From: Methylococcales bacterium
GTDB lineage: Bacteria; Pseudomonadota; Gammaproteobacteria; Methylococcales; Methylomonadaceae
Direction of reading: 5' to 3'
Length of the DNA stretch: 17,587 nucleotides
NCBI GenBank assembly: GCA_023146575.1
Contig: JAGLBU010000061.1
Coordinates: 1-17,587, forward strand
Shown: one piece after another, positions 7,066-14,989 of the stretch
Layout: the number at the start of each line of letters is the position of its first letter
How positions within the stretch are numbered: the first letter of the stretch is position 1
Notes under the pieces: generated by a model
Databases searched by the model: none
Told to the model about the DNA's origin: nothing
Seen by the model: only the letters and a program-made list of their open reading frames with translations
Program-made: the position numbers and the translations under genes

Positions 7066-10000
7066 ATGAGCCAATTAAGTGATATTATCCAAATTAATGC
7101 CGCTTCTAATGATGCGGCGGTTGTGCTTGACAATGGTTTAGCGGATGCGCAATTAGTTCAAAGTTTTTCACCGACACGAGCTACGATAAAGGTCTTAAAG
7201 CATATTTGCAAAGCAATTTTGCCTCAGGCGACACAAGAAGAGAGAGCCATTAGTTTATTTGGTAATTATGGTTCAGGAAAAAGTCATCTAGCAGTACTCA
7301 TCGCACAGCTTTTGCGTAATGGTTCAGGAGGGAATGCGTTTGAAGGTTTGTTTCAGCGATTAAATAACTTTGATGAAAAAAAACTAGCCGATGAATTAAA
7401 AAATACTTTTTTAAGAAAAGATGACCCCGATGCAAAACCTTATTTATTAGTTTCTTTATATGGATCCGAAGCACCTTCTTTAGCCGATCAATTAATGGAA
7501 GCTCTTTATGATGCGCTCGACCGACACCCTGATTTAAATCCACAAACCATTTTACCCATGACCGAATATGAAGCAGGGGTAAAGCGTTTTGAGGAAATTG
7601 TGGAAAAGTCTCCTGAATATGCAGAAGCGAATTTATCTCAGTGGCAACTTGGCGATGAGTATCTACGCACGGATGAAATATTAACTGATTTAAAAAATCA
7701 TCAACCTATTGCTCTTAATGTTTTTAAACACTGGCATAAAGAAGTTTGTCATGGTGCCAATTTTAACCCAGCCGCTGAAGGGGGTAAAAATTTTCTTGAC
7801 GCTTACCGAGAGGCTGGAAAAAATTTAGCTGAAAAAGAGGGCTTTAGTGGCATTGTTGTTCTATGGGATGAATTTGGTTATGCCTTAGAGGCTTTACTTG
7901 GCAATTCTTCGCGTGAGCCAGTAGCAGAAATAATGATGCTGCAAAATTTTGTAGAAACCGTTTGTAAGCCTGCACAGGGACATAGTATTTTTATAGCGCT
8001 CACACATGTTTCTTTTTCTGAATACGCCGCTCGGATGGATGCTATCCCTGCTATTAAAAATCGGTTAGATACCATTTCAGGTCGTTTTTATCGACCTTTT
8101 AAAATTGAACTTAGTACCTCAGAAAGTGAAGGCTATCATCTATTAGGGATGCAAAAATCATGGACAGAACAAGGTGAACAGTTTCAAAAAGATACGCAAG
8201 AAATGCAACAAAATTTAATTGCGATCAATAAAAATCAGTGTTTATTCAGTGGGCTAGGGAAATTTTTCCCCTCTCTTTTATATGACTGTTATCCTCTGCA
8301 TCCTATGATGGCAGCAGGCCTATTTGCTTTATCAACATACGCACAATCCAATCGTACCGCGCTTACTTTTTTTAGAGACAATATTGAGGGGTTTTTAACT
8401 CGAACTATTGATCCTGAGCAATCTTTTAAGGCAGAGTTAATTCGCTTACCTGAATTAGTCGATTATTATGCAGACAGCCTTAAAGAAAAAGCAACGAAAG
8501 AATGGGATGAGTATCAACATGCTTTAAAACAAATCCCTACTACGCTTGAATCTGAGGCAATTAAATCAAAACAAGCTATTTTAAAATTATTGTTGCTTTC
8601 TCAATTATTAAGTGAAGACTTTCAAAGCAGTGAATCCTTTTTAGCCGCGGCACTTTATGATGCGTCAATAAATACCAAGGACACGCAATATTTAACCACT
8701 GATTTAACATGGTTAAGTGCTGCAAATGTGATTTGGAAAAATGATGTTACCGAGCAATGGACTTTAGCAAAAGATTCAGGGGTTGATGTTGAAGCTTTAA
8801 TTGCTGAAAAATTAAACCATTTTTCAGGACGCTCAATTGAAACTTTATTTAATAATTACCCTGAAATACAAGCCGATTTATTACCTTTTTTAGGTGTACA
8901 TAATTTAGACCCTTCCGATTGCGGTATTGTTCGCTCTTATGATGTCTCTTTATTAACCCCCCCTTTTAATAAGTCTCAACTTGAGACAAAGACAGCTATA
9001 TTAAGCGCTCGCGTTTTTTTAGTGCTTGGAAAAGAAGCGGCCGATATTAAAATAGCTCAAGAAAAAATAGCAGACATAAGCGCAACGGCTCTTTATTTTT
9101 GGTTACCATTAGCAGGGGTTCGTGGAGAAACGATTACACAAAATGGTAAAACTTTTAAGTTAGGGGGCTTGTTGTGTCGTTACCTTGCTTTAGACCTTTT
9201 ACTAAAAGAAAAAACAGCGACAGAAAATTTACGCCGCCAATTACAAGCAAAATGGGAAAAAAGTCGTGATGATTGTTTAGATATTTTACAACGTTTATTT
9301 GGGCGTAAGGGTTTAGAAAATGGTAAAACTAAAATTTTTAAATCAGGTCAACTAGATGCTTTATGCTGTAAATCATGGCACGATTTACGGCGACAACTTA
9401 CCGATAATATTCAACAGTTTTATTCTAAAGAAATTCCCATTTACGCCATGAATCTTAACGGTTTGAATGATGAGCTTTATACAGGGAAATCAAAAACATT
9501 AAAAATTGTTGAACGTCTCTTGGCATTTAAATCAAACCCGACGTATCAAACCGATTTATTAGGCGAAAATGACACCAGTGAGCTTGCCGCTCTGATAGAT
9601 GGCGTGTTGGGCGCAAACCAACTTTTTATTGAATCAGCCGAGGGTTGGAAAATTAAAAATAAAGGGGAGGCAGTGGGAGCAATACAGACGGTTTTAAAAA
9701 TTATTCATGATGCTTTATTACACAAGCGTAATACACCGTATTTAGTTTCTGAGTTACGTACAAAATTAATGGCACCACCTTATGGTTTACCAAGTTGTAC
9801 CTTAGCTATTTTAGCGGCAGTCGCTATTCGTGATGAAGTGCCGCGTTTGCGTTGGGGTAATTGTTCTAAGGAATTAGATTTTGCGAAAAATTTAAACAGT
9901 GCTTTTACTAAGAATAGTCAGTTAACTATTCGGTTATTTGATTTTACACCTGAGCAATTAGCCGTATTATTTGCCATTGGGTTGCATTTTAAAATTCCTA

Positions 10001-10692
10001 AAAAAGATAAAAGTAATGAGGGTTATATCGTCGAATGCTGTCATAAGTTGCGAAGTTTTATTAAAAATCAACCTGAATCCGTTAAAAACTCCAGTAACTT
10101 ATTAGGAAAATCACGTCAATTAGTAAATTTTTTTAAACAAGTTGGCACTAACTCAAAAGACTTAGCCACTTGTTTGGTTGAATTGTTAAACGCGCAAACC
10201 GATGTGGATAAAGCGTTAGTAGAGTTAAAGGTTTTATTAGAGGCATTTGAAAAAATTGCTAATATGAAAGCCTATGAGGTAAAAACAACATGGAAAGATA
10301 TAATTCCTACTACGATTGATAATAAACAGATTTTAATTAGTAATTTAACCCATGAAAATGCGAGCAGTGATGCGAAAGAAATAGGTAATTTATTGTCTAA
10401 GCATGAAGAAGATACAAAAATTGATGCGAATAAACTCACTGAAATTGTATTAAATAAACCGATTGATCAGTGTAGTGACAGTGAAATTGGGCAATACAAG
10501 GGAAAAATTGAAACATTGATTGAATATCATCAACAGTTACCGCAAGAAATAATAGCGCATAAATCAGACCCTATCACCACGGAAGATGATTTTATTCACC
10601 AGATAGAGCAAATATGCAATCGCACTACTTTATCGGATGAGATTATGAGGTCTACTTTGAAAACTATTTTAAGTAAACACAGTGATAAGTGA
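7066..10692 (+). CDS. brxC: BrxC: large BREX P-loop ATPase
   Basis: A 1208-aa protein, the usual size for BrxC/PglY. The N-terminus matches the family, with SPTRATIKVLKHI before Walker A GNYGSGKS (66-73). Walker B is IVVLWDEFGYALE, with D268-E269, the DEFG form typical of BrxC. A YPLHPM motif at 409-414 is followed by QSNRTALTFF, and a PPYG motif lies at about 903-906 in the helical C-terminal half. Family knowledge: BrxC is an AAA+-like ATPase required for BREX modification and defence, thought to act with PglZ. It follows the 157-aa gene by 10 bases with no clear Shine-Dalgarno, so coupling to upstream translation is likely. Its TGA overlaps the pglZ ATG by one base. A second, shorter ATPase with the same motif order (1447-4830) is the unusual point. 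Confidence 0.87.
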   Translation: MSQLSDIIQINAASNDAAVVLDNGLADAQLVQSFSPTRATIKVLKHICKAILPQATQEERAISLFGNYGSGKSHLAVLIAQLLRNGSGGNAFEGLFQRLNNFDEKKLADELKNTFLRKDDPDAKPYLLVSLYGSEAPSLADQLMEALYDALDRHPDLNPQTILPMTEYEAGVKRFEEIVEKSPEYAEANLSQWQLGDEYLRTDEILTDLKNHQPIALNVFKHWHKEVCHGANFNPAAEGGKNFLDAYREAGKNLAEKEGFSGIVVLWDEFGYALEALLGNSSREPVAEIMMLQNFVETVCKPAQGHSIFIALTHVSFSEYAARMDAIPAIKNRLDTISGRFYRPFKIELSTSESEGYHLLGMQKSWTEQGEQFQKDTQEMQQNLIAINKNQCLFSGLGKFFPSLLYDCYPLHPMMAAGLFALSTYAQSNRTALTFFRDNIEGFLTRTIDPEQSFKAELIRLPELVDYYADSLKEKATKEWDEYQHALKQIPTTLESEAIKSKQAILKLLLLSQLLSEDFQSSESFLAAALYDASINTKDTQYLTTDLTWLSAANVIWKNDVTEQWTLAKDSGVDVEALIAEKLNHFSGRSIETLFNNYPEIQADLLPFLGVHNLDPSDCGIVRSYDVSLLTPPFNKSQLETKTAILSARVFLVLGKEAADIKIAQEKIADISATALYFWLPLAGVRGETITQNGKTFKLGGLLCRYLALDLLLKEKTATENLRRQLQAKWEKSRDDCLDILQRLFGRKGLENGKTKIFKSGQLDALCCKSWHDLRRQLTDNIQQFYSKEIPIYAMNLNGLNDELYTGKSKTLKIVERLLAFKSNPTYQTDLLGENDTSELAALIDGVLGANQLFIESAEGWKIKNKGEAVGAIQTVLKIIHDALLHKRNTPYLVSELRTKLMAPPYGLPSCTLAILAAVAIRDEVPRLRWGNCSKELDFAKNLNSAFTKNSQLTIRLFDFTPEQLAVLFAIGLHFKIPKKDKSNEGYIVECCHKLRSFIKNQPESVKNSSNLLGKSRQLVNFFKQVGTNSKDLATCLVELLNAQTDVDKALVELKVLLEAFEKIANMKAYEVKTTWKDIIPTTIDNKQILISNLTHENASSDAKEIGNLLSKHEEDTKIDANKLTEIVLNKPIDQCSDSEIGQYKGKIETLIEYHQQLPQEIIAHKSDPITTEDDFIHQIEQICNRTTLSDEIMRSTLKTILSKHSDK

Positions 10693-12971
10693 TGAGCATT
10701 AGGTTAATAATTGATTATTTTAACATTGATAAGCAAGATGCACTTATCGTTAGTAATAATAAAAAAGCGGTTAATATTAATCGAAAAAAAATTGATACAC
10801 ACTTAGAACAAAAAATAGATACTTTGCTGAGAGTTCGATTAAATACCCCTGCGTTATTTAGACATTTTAGTGATTACGAAGGGCTAAATCGCGTCTTACT
10901 AACACAGAAATTATTGCCACGAGAAATACTTAAAAACCTTTCTAAGAAAAAATTGCCTGATTGGTTATCGAATGAACTCATTGTCCGTTTAAAAATACTA
11001 GATAACAAACAATTCTTAGAGCCTTTAGAGGCCTCTGCCACGATACAATTTGAAAAATATTTACTTAAAAATTGCAACAATGATTTACTGAGTAATGATA
11101 TAGAGGTTTTTTTTAGTGCCTTAAGTAAACAAACCCCAACCTTTCTACATATTTTAACCATAGATGCGGTACAGGATTGTTTTAAAACACATTTAATATT
11201 AGGTTTATCTCTGAATAATGAAGTCGCTGACTTACTTATTAAGGCATTATTAACTGAAAATTCAATGGATAGCTTTCTAAGTAATTTAACCTACCAGCAA
11301 CATTTATTATCGTTACGTTGTTTTATTGATGACTATCAATTGAACCTGACCTTACCCGCAAAAAATTTATCTGATTTATTATTGAACGCTTTGCCCACGT
11401 TTCCTTTCGTTGAAAAAGAAGCGAGTAGCTTACCTGATAAGTTTATTGAGGCATTACAACTTTTTGAACGTAAAATCCTTAATGAAGAGGTTCAATCTAA
11501 AAATTTATGTCCTATTTTAGTGGATTGGCCTTCTTTACTGACAGAGCTGAGTGAATTAATTGAGGAAAATAAAGCGTTAATGAGTGATGAATTATTACTC
11601 AAATTAAGTCAATTTAACAGTCAAGAAAGTCAATCACTTTTAAAGAACCTACAAAATCGTTGTCAAAAATATCCATTATTAGAGGCCAATGCAAGTGTTG
11701 ATGAAACTTTACACTGGTCTGAGGATTATTTTGATTATTGTCGGACACTATTTTTAAATAAAGAACTGCCAGATGAGGTTATAAATTTAAGTTTTAGTGA
11801 ATGGTTAATACATCAATCGGTAAGAGTTGCACGCTCACCTAATAATTGGCGATATTGTGCCACACAAATTGAAGCGTATCTAAAAGAGGCTTATATTGTT
11901 GTCGTTATTATGATTGATGCGCTTTCAGCACTTAATAAAGATATTATTTTGGCTGAATTAGCCGAGTTAAATCACCTCAACTTACAGCAAGATGATTTGT
12001 TTGCCCCATTGCCAACATTAACTGAAGTTGGAAAAATGGCTGTTTTAACAGGGTTAGAAACAGATAAGCAGCAAGGTAAAACACAAACAGAGATTTTACA
12101 AAACTGTTATCAACGCTATTTGGTACGGGATAATTCATTAAAAGTGGTAAAAAGTTGGAAAGATTCTTCTGAGCGTTTAGATGAAAATACTCAGCTCGTT
12201 GTACTCTTTGAAAATAGACTCGATGAGCGCTTACATGACTGTGTCAGTTTTAGTAAACATCGAGATGATATTAAGCCCATTATTAAACAAATAAACCGTT
12301 CGATTGAAAAATGGCGTAAAGATGCCGCTCAATTTAATAAAGACATTGCTTTTTTTATTACCGCTGACCACGGTATGACAGTAACCAGTGAATATTACCA
12401 AGGTAAGGCCTTAGGCGAGATAAAAGAACGGGTTTTTAAAAAGGTAGCATCAAACCCTAATCACCCAGATTTTGAGGTTATGAAGGGTTATGCGATCCCT
12501 AAAAAACGCCTACGGTTGAGTAAAGAGGCACTATTAACACACGGGGGTTTAACACCTGAAGAAGTGATGATACCTTTTATTAGGTTAACTTCAAATACGC
12601 CTCAGCTGATAAAAACGCCATTAAGTATTATTTTAACATCAATTAATTGCATTAAACTTCCTGATGAAATTTGGCAAGTAGAATGTTGTTTAAGCAGTAA
12701 TATTGATGTTAAAAACATTCAATTAACTCTGACTAGTCCTTTTAAAGGAAAAGAAACCATTGATAGCTTACGTGCAGGTAAAAGTCAGCGAGTGCAATTA
12801 AAATTTAGTGCGCATCCTCAGCAAGAAGGCGCTGTCGAACTGCCATTACATCTAAGTTATGATAGAAATGATGGGGGTCATGAAGAGAATGAAAAACTAT
12901 TAAACATTGAGTTTCCCCCTATTTTATTAGAAAAAAACACTGATACTGAAAACTTTGAGGGTATGTTTTAA
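10692..12971 (+). CDS. pglZ: PglZ: BREX alkaline-phosphatase-superfamily protein
   Basis: A 759-aa protein from ATG 10692, which overlaps the brxC stop as TGATG; the in-frame GTG one codon earlier (10689) is the alternative start. The N-terminal half is helical. The PglZ domain carries VVIMIDALSAL (metal-binding D409), FFITADHGMT (D559 and H560) and THGGLTPEEVMIPF (H617), all signatures of PglZ in the alkaline phosphatase superfamily. A C-terminal region rich in beta strands follows (LTSPFKGKE onward). PglZ is the hallmark of all BREX types; it binds metal, probably has phosphodiesterase-like activity, and is needed for modification and defence. It is sandwiched between brxC and brxL as in type 4 systems. 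The metal-ligand set appears intact, so an active enzyme is likely. Confidence 0.9.
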   Translation: MSIRLIIDYFNIDKQDALIVSNNKKAVNINRKKIDTHLEQKIDTLLRVRLNTPALFRHFSDYEGLNRVLLTQKLLPREILKNLSKKKLPDWLSNELIVRLKILDNKQFLEPLEASATIQFEKYLLKNCNNDLLSNDIEVFFSALSKQTPTFLHILTIDAVQDCFKTHLILGLSLNNEVADLLIKALLTENSMDSFLSNLTYQQHLLSLRCFIDDYQLNLTLPAKNLSDLLLNALPTFPFVEKEASSLPDKFIEALQLFERKILNEEVQSKNLCPILVDWPSLLTELSELIEENKALMSDELLLKLSQFNSQESQSLLKNLQNRCQKYPLLEANASVDETLHWSEDYFDYCRTLFLNKELPDEVINLSFSEWLIHQSVRVARSPNNWRYCATQIEAYLKEAYIVVVIMIDALSALNKDIILAELAELNHLNLQQDDLFAPLPTLTEVGKMAVLTGLETDKQQGKTQTEILQNCYQRYLVRDNSLKVVKSWKDSSERLDENTQLVVLFENRLDERLHDCVSFSKHRDDIKPIIKQINRSIEKWRKDAAQFNKDIAFFITADHGMTVTSEYYQGKALGEIKERVFKKVASNPNHPDFEVMKGYAIPKKRLRLSKEALLTHGGLTPEEVMIPFIRLTSNTPQLIKTPLSIILTSINCIKLPDEIWQVECCLSSNIDVKNIQLTLTSPFKGKETIDSLRAGKSQRVQLKFSAHPQQEGAVELPLHLSYDRNDGGHEENEKLLNIEFPPILLEKNTDTENFEGMF

Positions 12972-12975
12972 ATTT

Positions 12976-14373
12976 ATGAACTCACACATATTAGATGAAA
13001 AAATTGCTGATAATTTCGGTGAATTGACGATAGATAAAGCCTTGGTTCGCCAATTAAAAATTCGTGAAAAACGGGCAATTCCAAGTTTTGTTGAAGAATG
13101 GATGGTTTCACGGTTTCAATCCCCCGAAAAAGATCAATCCCAAGTTTATAAAGAGGTGACTGATTTTATGAGCAAGCATTTACCCGCAAAGGGGGAAAAA
13201 GAAACGATTAAATATCGTTTACAATCGGGTGAACCTGTTGTCCTACTTGACCGATTTGAAGTTCGAATTAATATAAAAAAAGGTGAGTCACTACTTACCA
13301 TACCTTGTATTGATGAACGAAATGCGGCAATTGTTAAAGGTGTTTTAGATCAAAATCAATCCTTATTAAATGGAGGGCAATGGGGAGCAGGGCGTTTATG
13401 GGTAAGACCAGAAGGTAAGCATAATATTATTGAATTGGGTGAATTTTATCCTATGCAATCAGGTCAGGTTAATTTAGAAAACTTAGTCAAAGCGCGAGAA
13501 AATTTTACAACGCGTGAATGGGTTTTTTTATTATTACGAACAATGGGGTATGAGCCAAAGGCGTACTCAGAAGAAGAACAAAATAATTTAATATTACGCT
13601 TATTACCTCTTATTCAAAATAACCTTAACATGATGGAACTTGCGCCTAAAGGTACAGGAAAATCATTTATTTTTTCTAATCTCAGTCGTCATGTCTGGCT
13701 AAATAGTGGGGGAGCATTAACAAATGCGCAATTATTTAAAAACCTTAATACCAAAGAAATTGGCTTATTAGGAAAACATGATTTATTGGTGTTAGACGAG
13801 GGACAATCCATTAGTTTTAAGGGCGCTGATGACATTCATGCTAAATTCAAAGACTACCTCGAATCAGGGCATTTCACCATTGCCAATGATAAAATAACCA
13901 GTGAATGTGGCTTGATGATTTTAGCGAATATTGAGTTATATAACAATGAACCAAAGCGAGACGATTATATTCGCCATTTACCTGAAATGTTTCATGACAG
14001 CGCATTAATGGATAGGTTTCATGGGATTATTGCAGGTTGGAAAATTCCACGTTTTACCACGGATAGTGCGGCGAAGGGGGTAGGGCTTAAAGCAGATGTT
14101 TTTGGCGAGTATTTACATCAATTGCGCACAGTTAGTCATACTGAGTTTCCGTTTGGGCAGGTACCTGATTTAGCTATTAAGGATATGCGTGATGCAAATG
14201 CGGTTAAACGGTTAGCGACCGCATTATCAAAGTTATTATTACTCAACCCTGATCATTCTGATTATGAGGATTATGTGCTAAATCCAGCAAAGGCTTTAAG
14301 AGCAAGAGTTCGAACACAATTAGCGGAGTTGGATCCACATGAGTTTGATGCGGATTTAAAACTATCTATTTAA
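12976..14373 (+). CDS. brxL: BrxL: AAA+ Lon-related BREX protein, short form
   Basis: A 465-aa protein from ATG 12976, 4 bases after the pglZ stop. The frame also permits a TTG at 12955 inside pglZ, but the protein becomes BrxL-like only at LDEKIADNFGELTIDK, so the ATG is preferred. The N-terminal part (1-200) contains RAIPSFVEEWMVSRF and GRLWVRPEGKHNIIELGEFYP. The AAA+ core follows, with Walker A APKGTGKS (223-230), Walker B LLVLDEGQS (D274-E275), a sensor-like LMILANIEL, and DRFHGIIAGWKIPRF. The protein ends soon after the AAA+ lid (GLKADVFGEYLHQLR and a helical tail). Characterised type 1 BrxL proteins are about 650-700 residues and add a Lon-like C-terminal domain, which appears to be missing here. 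BrxL forms DNA-loaded AAA+ rings implicated in defence. It is the last gene of the operon. Confidence 0.87.
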   Translation: MNSHILDEKIADNFGELTIDKALVRQLKIREKRAIPSFVEEWMVSRFQSPEKDQSQVYKEVTDFMSKHLPAKGEKETIKYRLQSGEPVVLLDRFEVRINIKKGESLLTIPCIDERNAAIVKGVLDQNQSLLNGGQWGAGRLWVRPEGKHNIIELGEFYPMQSGQVNLENLVKARENFTTREWVFLLLRTMGYEPKAYSEEEQNNLILRLLPLIQNNLNMMELAPKGTGKSFIFSNLSRHVWLNSGGALTNAQLFKNLNTKEIGLLGKHDLLVLDEGQSISFKGADDIHAKFKDYLESGHFTIANDKITSECGLMILANIELYNNEPKRDDYIRHLPEMFHDSALMDRFHGIIAGWKIPRFTTDSAAKGVGLKADVFGEYLHQLRTVSHTEFPFGQVPDLAIKDMRDANAVKRLATALSKLLLLNPDHSDYEDYVLNPAKALRARVRTQLAELDPHEFDADLKLSI

Positions 14374-14375
14374 AG

Positions 14376-14966
14376 TTATCTTTTGGAAAATACCATGTTT
14401 TGCCAATATAAATTTCGATTTTTTTCTACTTTTATTTCTGAAAATAAAAGAGAGCAATTGAAAAGACTAAATAAATGACAAAGCTGTAATGCATTAATTG
14501 TTTCATAAAGCTTACCTTGTTCGCGTTTATTTTTTTCTTGGGTATCACGGAATGAAATAATCAAACAACCGTGGGGTTTTAATAATTGAGCGAAACGTTT
14601 GCAGGTACTTTCCATTGTTGATAAGGGTAAATGCATTAATACCGCTGAGCAGAATATGTTTTGAAAGCTGGCATTTTCTAAGCTTGTTAAGTCAGGTAAC
14701 GCATCATGGACAAATGTTACACTAGGGTATAATTGTTTCATTTGTTCTAACATATTTTTTGACGCATCAACACTTAAAACTTGAAAGCCTTGTTGTTGTA
14801 AATAAAAACTGTCTCGACCAATACCACATCCCATATCTAAAGTCGATGCTCCGCGCACAAAAAATTGCTCAATTAATTGATAAAGTCTTTGAGGTATTAA
14901 ATTAGCGTGAAGTTTAGCAATACTTTTTGCTTGTTGGTCGTAAGCGGTGATTGTTTTTTTATCCAT
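14376..14966 (-). CDS. Class I SAM-dependent methyltransferase, small
   Basis: A 196-aa protein from the ATG at 14966. The frame is open further upstream to 15026, but that stretch lies inside the cysteine desulfurase gene and looks unlike a methyltransferase N-terminus, whereas MDKKTITAYDQQA is typical. SAM motif I is LDMGCGIGRD (about 44-52), the acidic residue after strand 2 is D67 (VLSVDASKNML), and a motif IV/post-I region follows (IFCSAVLMHLPL, LLKPHGCLIISFRD). There is no DPPY/NPPY motif and no DNA-recognition domain, so it is not a DNA adenine methyltransferase and not PglX. The substrate is probably a small molecule, lipid or RNA; it cannot be named. It is the last gene of the minus-strand cluster, 23 bases after the desulfurase, and its stop lies 2 bases from the brxL stop in convergent orientation. 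Confidence 0.8.
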   Translation of the reverse strand: MDKKTITAYDQQAKSIAKLHANLIPQRLYQLIEQFFVRGASTLDMGCGIGRDSFYLQQQGFQVLSVDASKNMLEQMKQLYPSVTFVHDALPDLTSLENASFQNIFCSAVLMHLPLSTMESTCKRFAQLLKPHGCLIISFRDTQEKNKREQGKLYETINALQLCHLFSLFNCSLLFSEIKVEKNRNLYWQNMVFSKR

Positions 14967-14989
14967 TAATAGGTATAAACGAAAGCGCT

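Noticed and set aside
12955..12975. TTG start for brxL at 12955
   Set aside because: It overlaps pglZ and adds seven residues with no family support; ATG 12976 follows the pglZ stop directly and begins the conserved region.
14429..14450. Perfect 9-bp inverted repeat (CTTTTATTT, loop CTGA, AAATAAAAG) as a terminator
   Set aside because: It lies inside the methyltransferase coding sequence, the stem is almost all A/T, and no T-run follows on either strand.
14376..14966. Small methyltransferase as the BREX methylase PglX
   Set aside because: PglX is about 1200 aa with an NPPY-type motif; this is a 196-aa class I enzyme without it, encoded on the opposite strand in a different operon.
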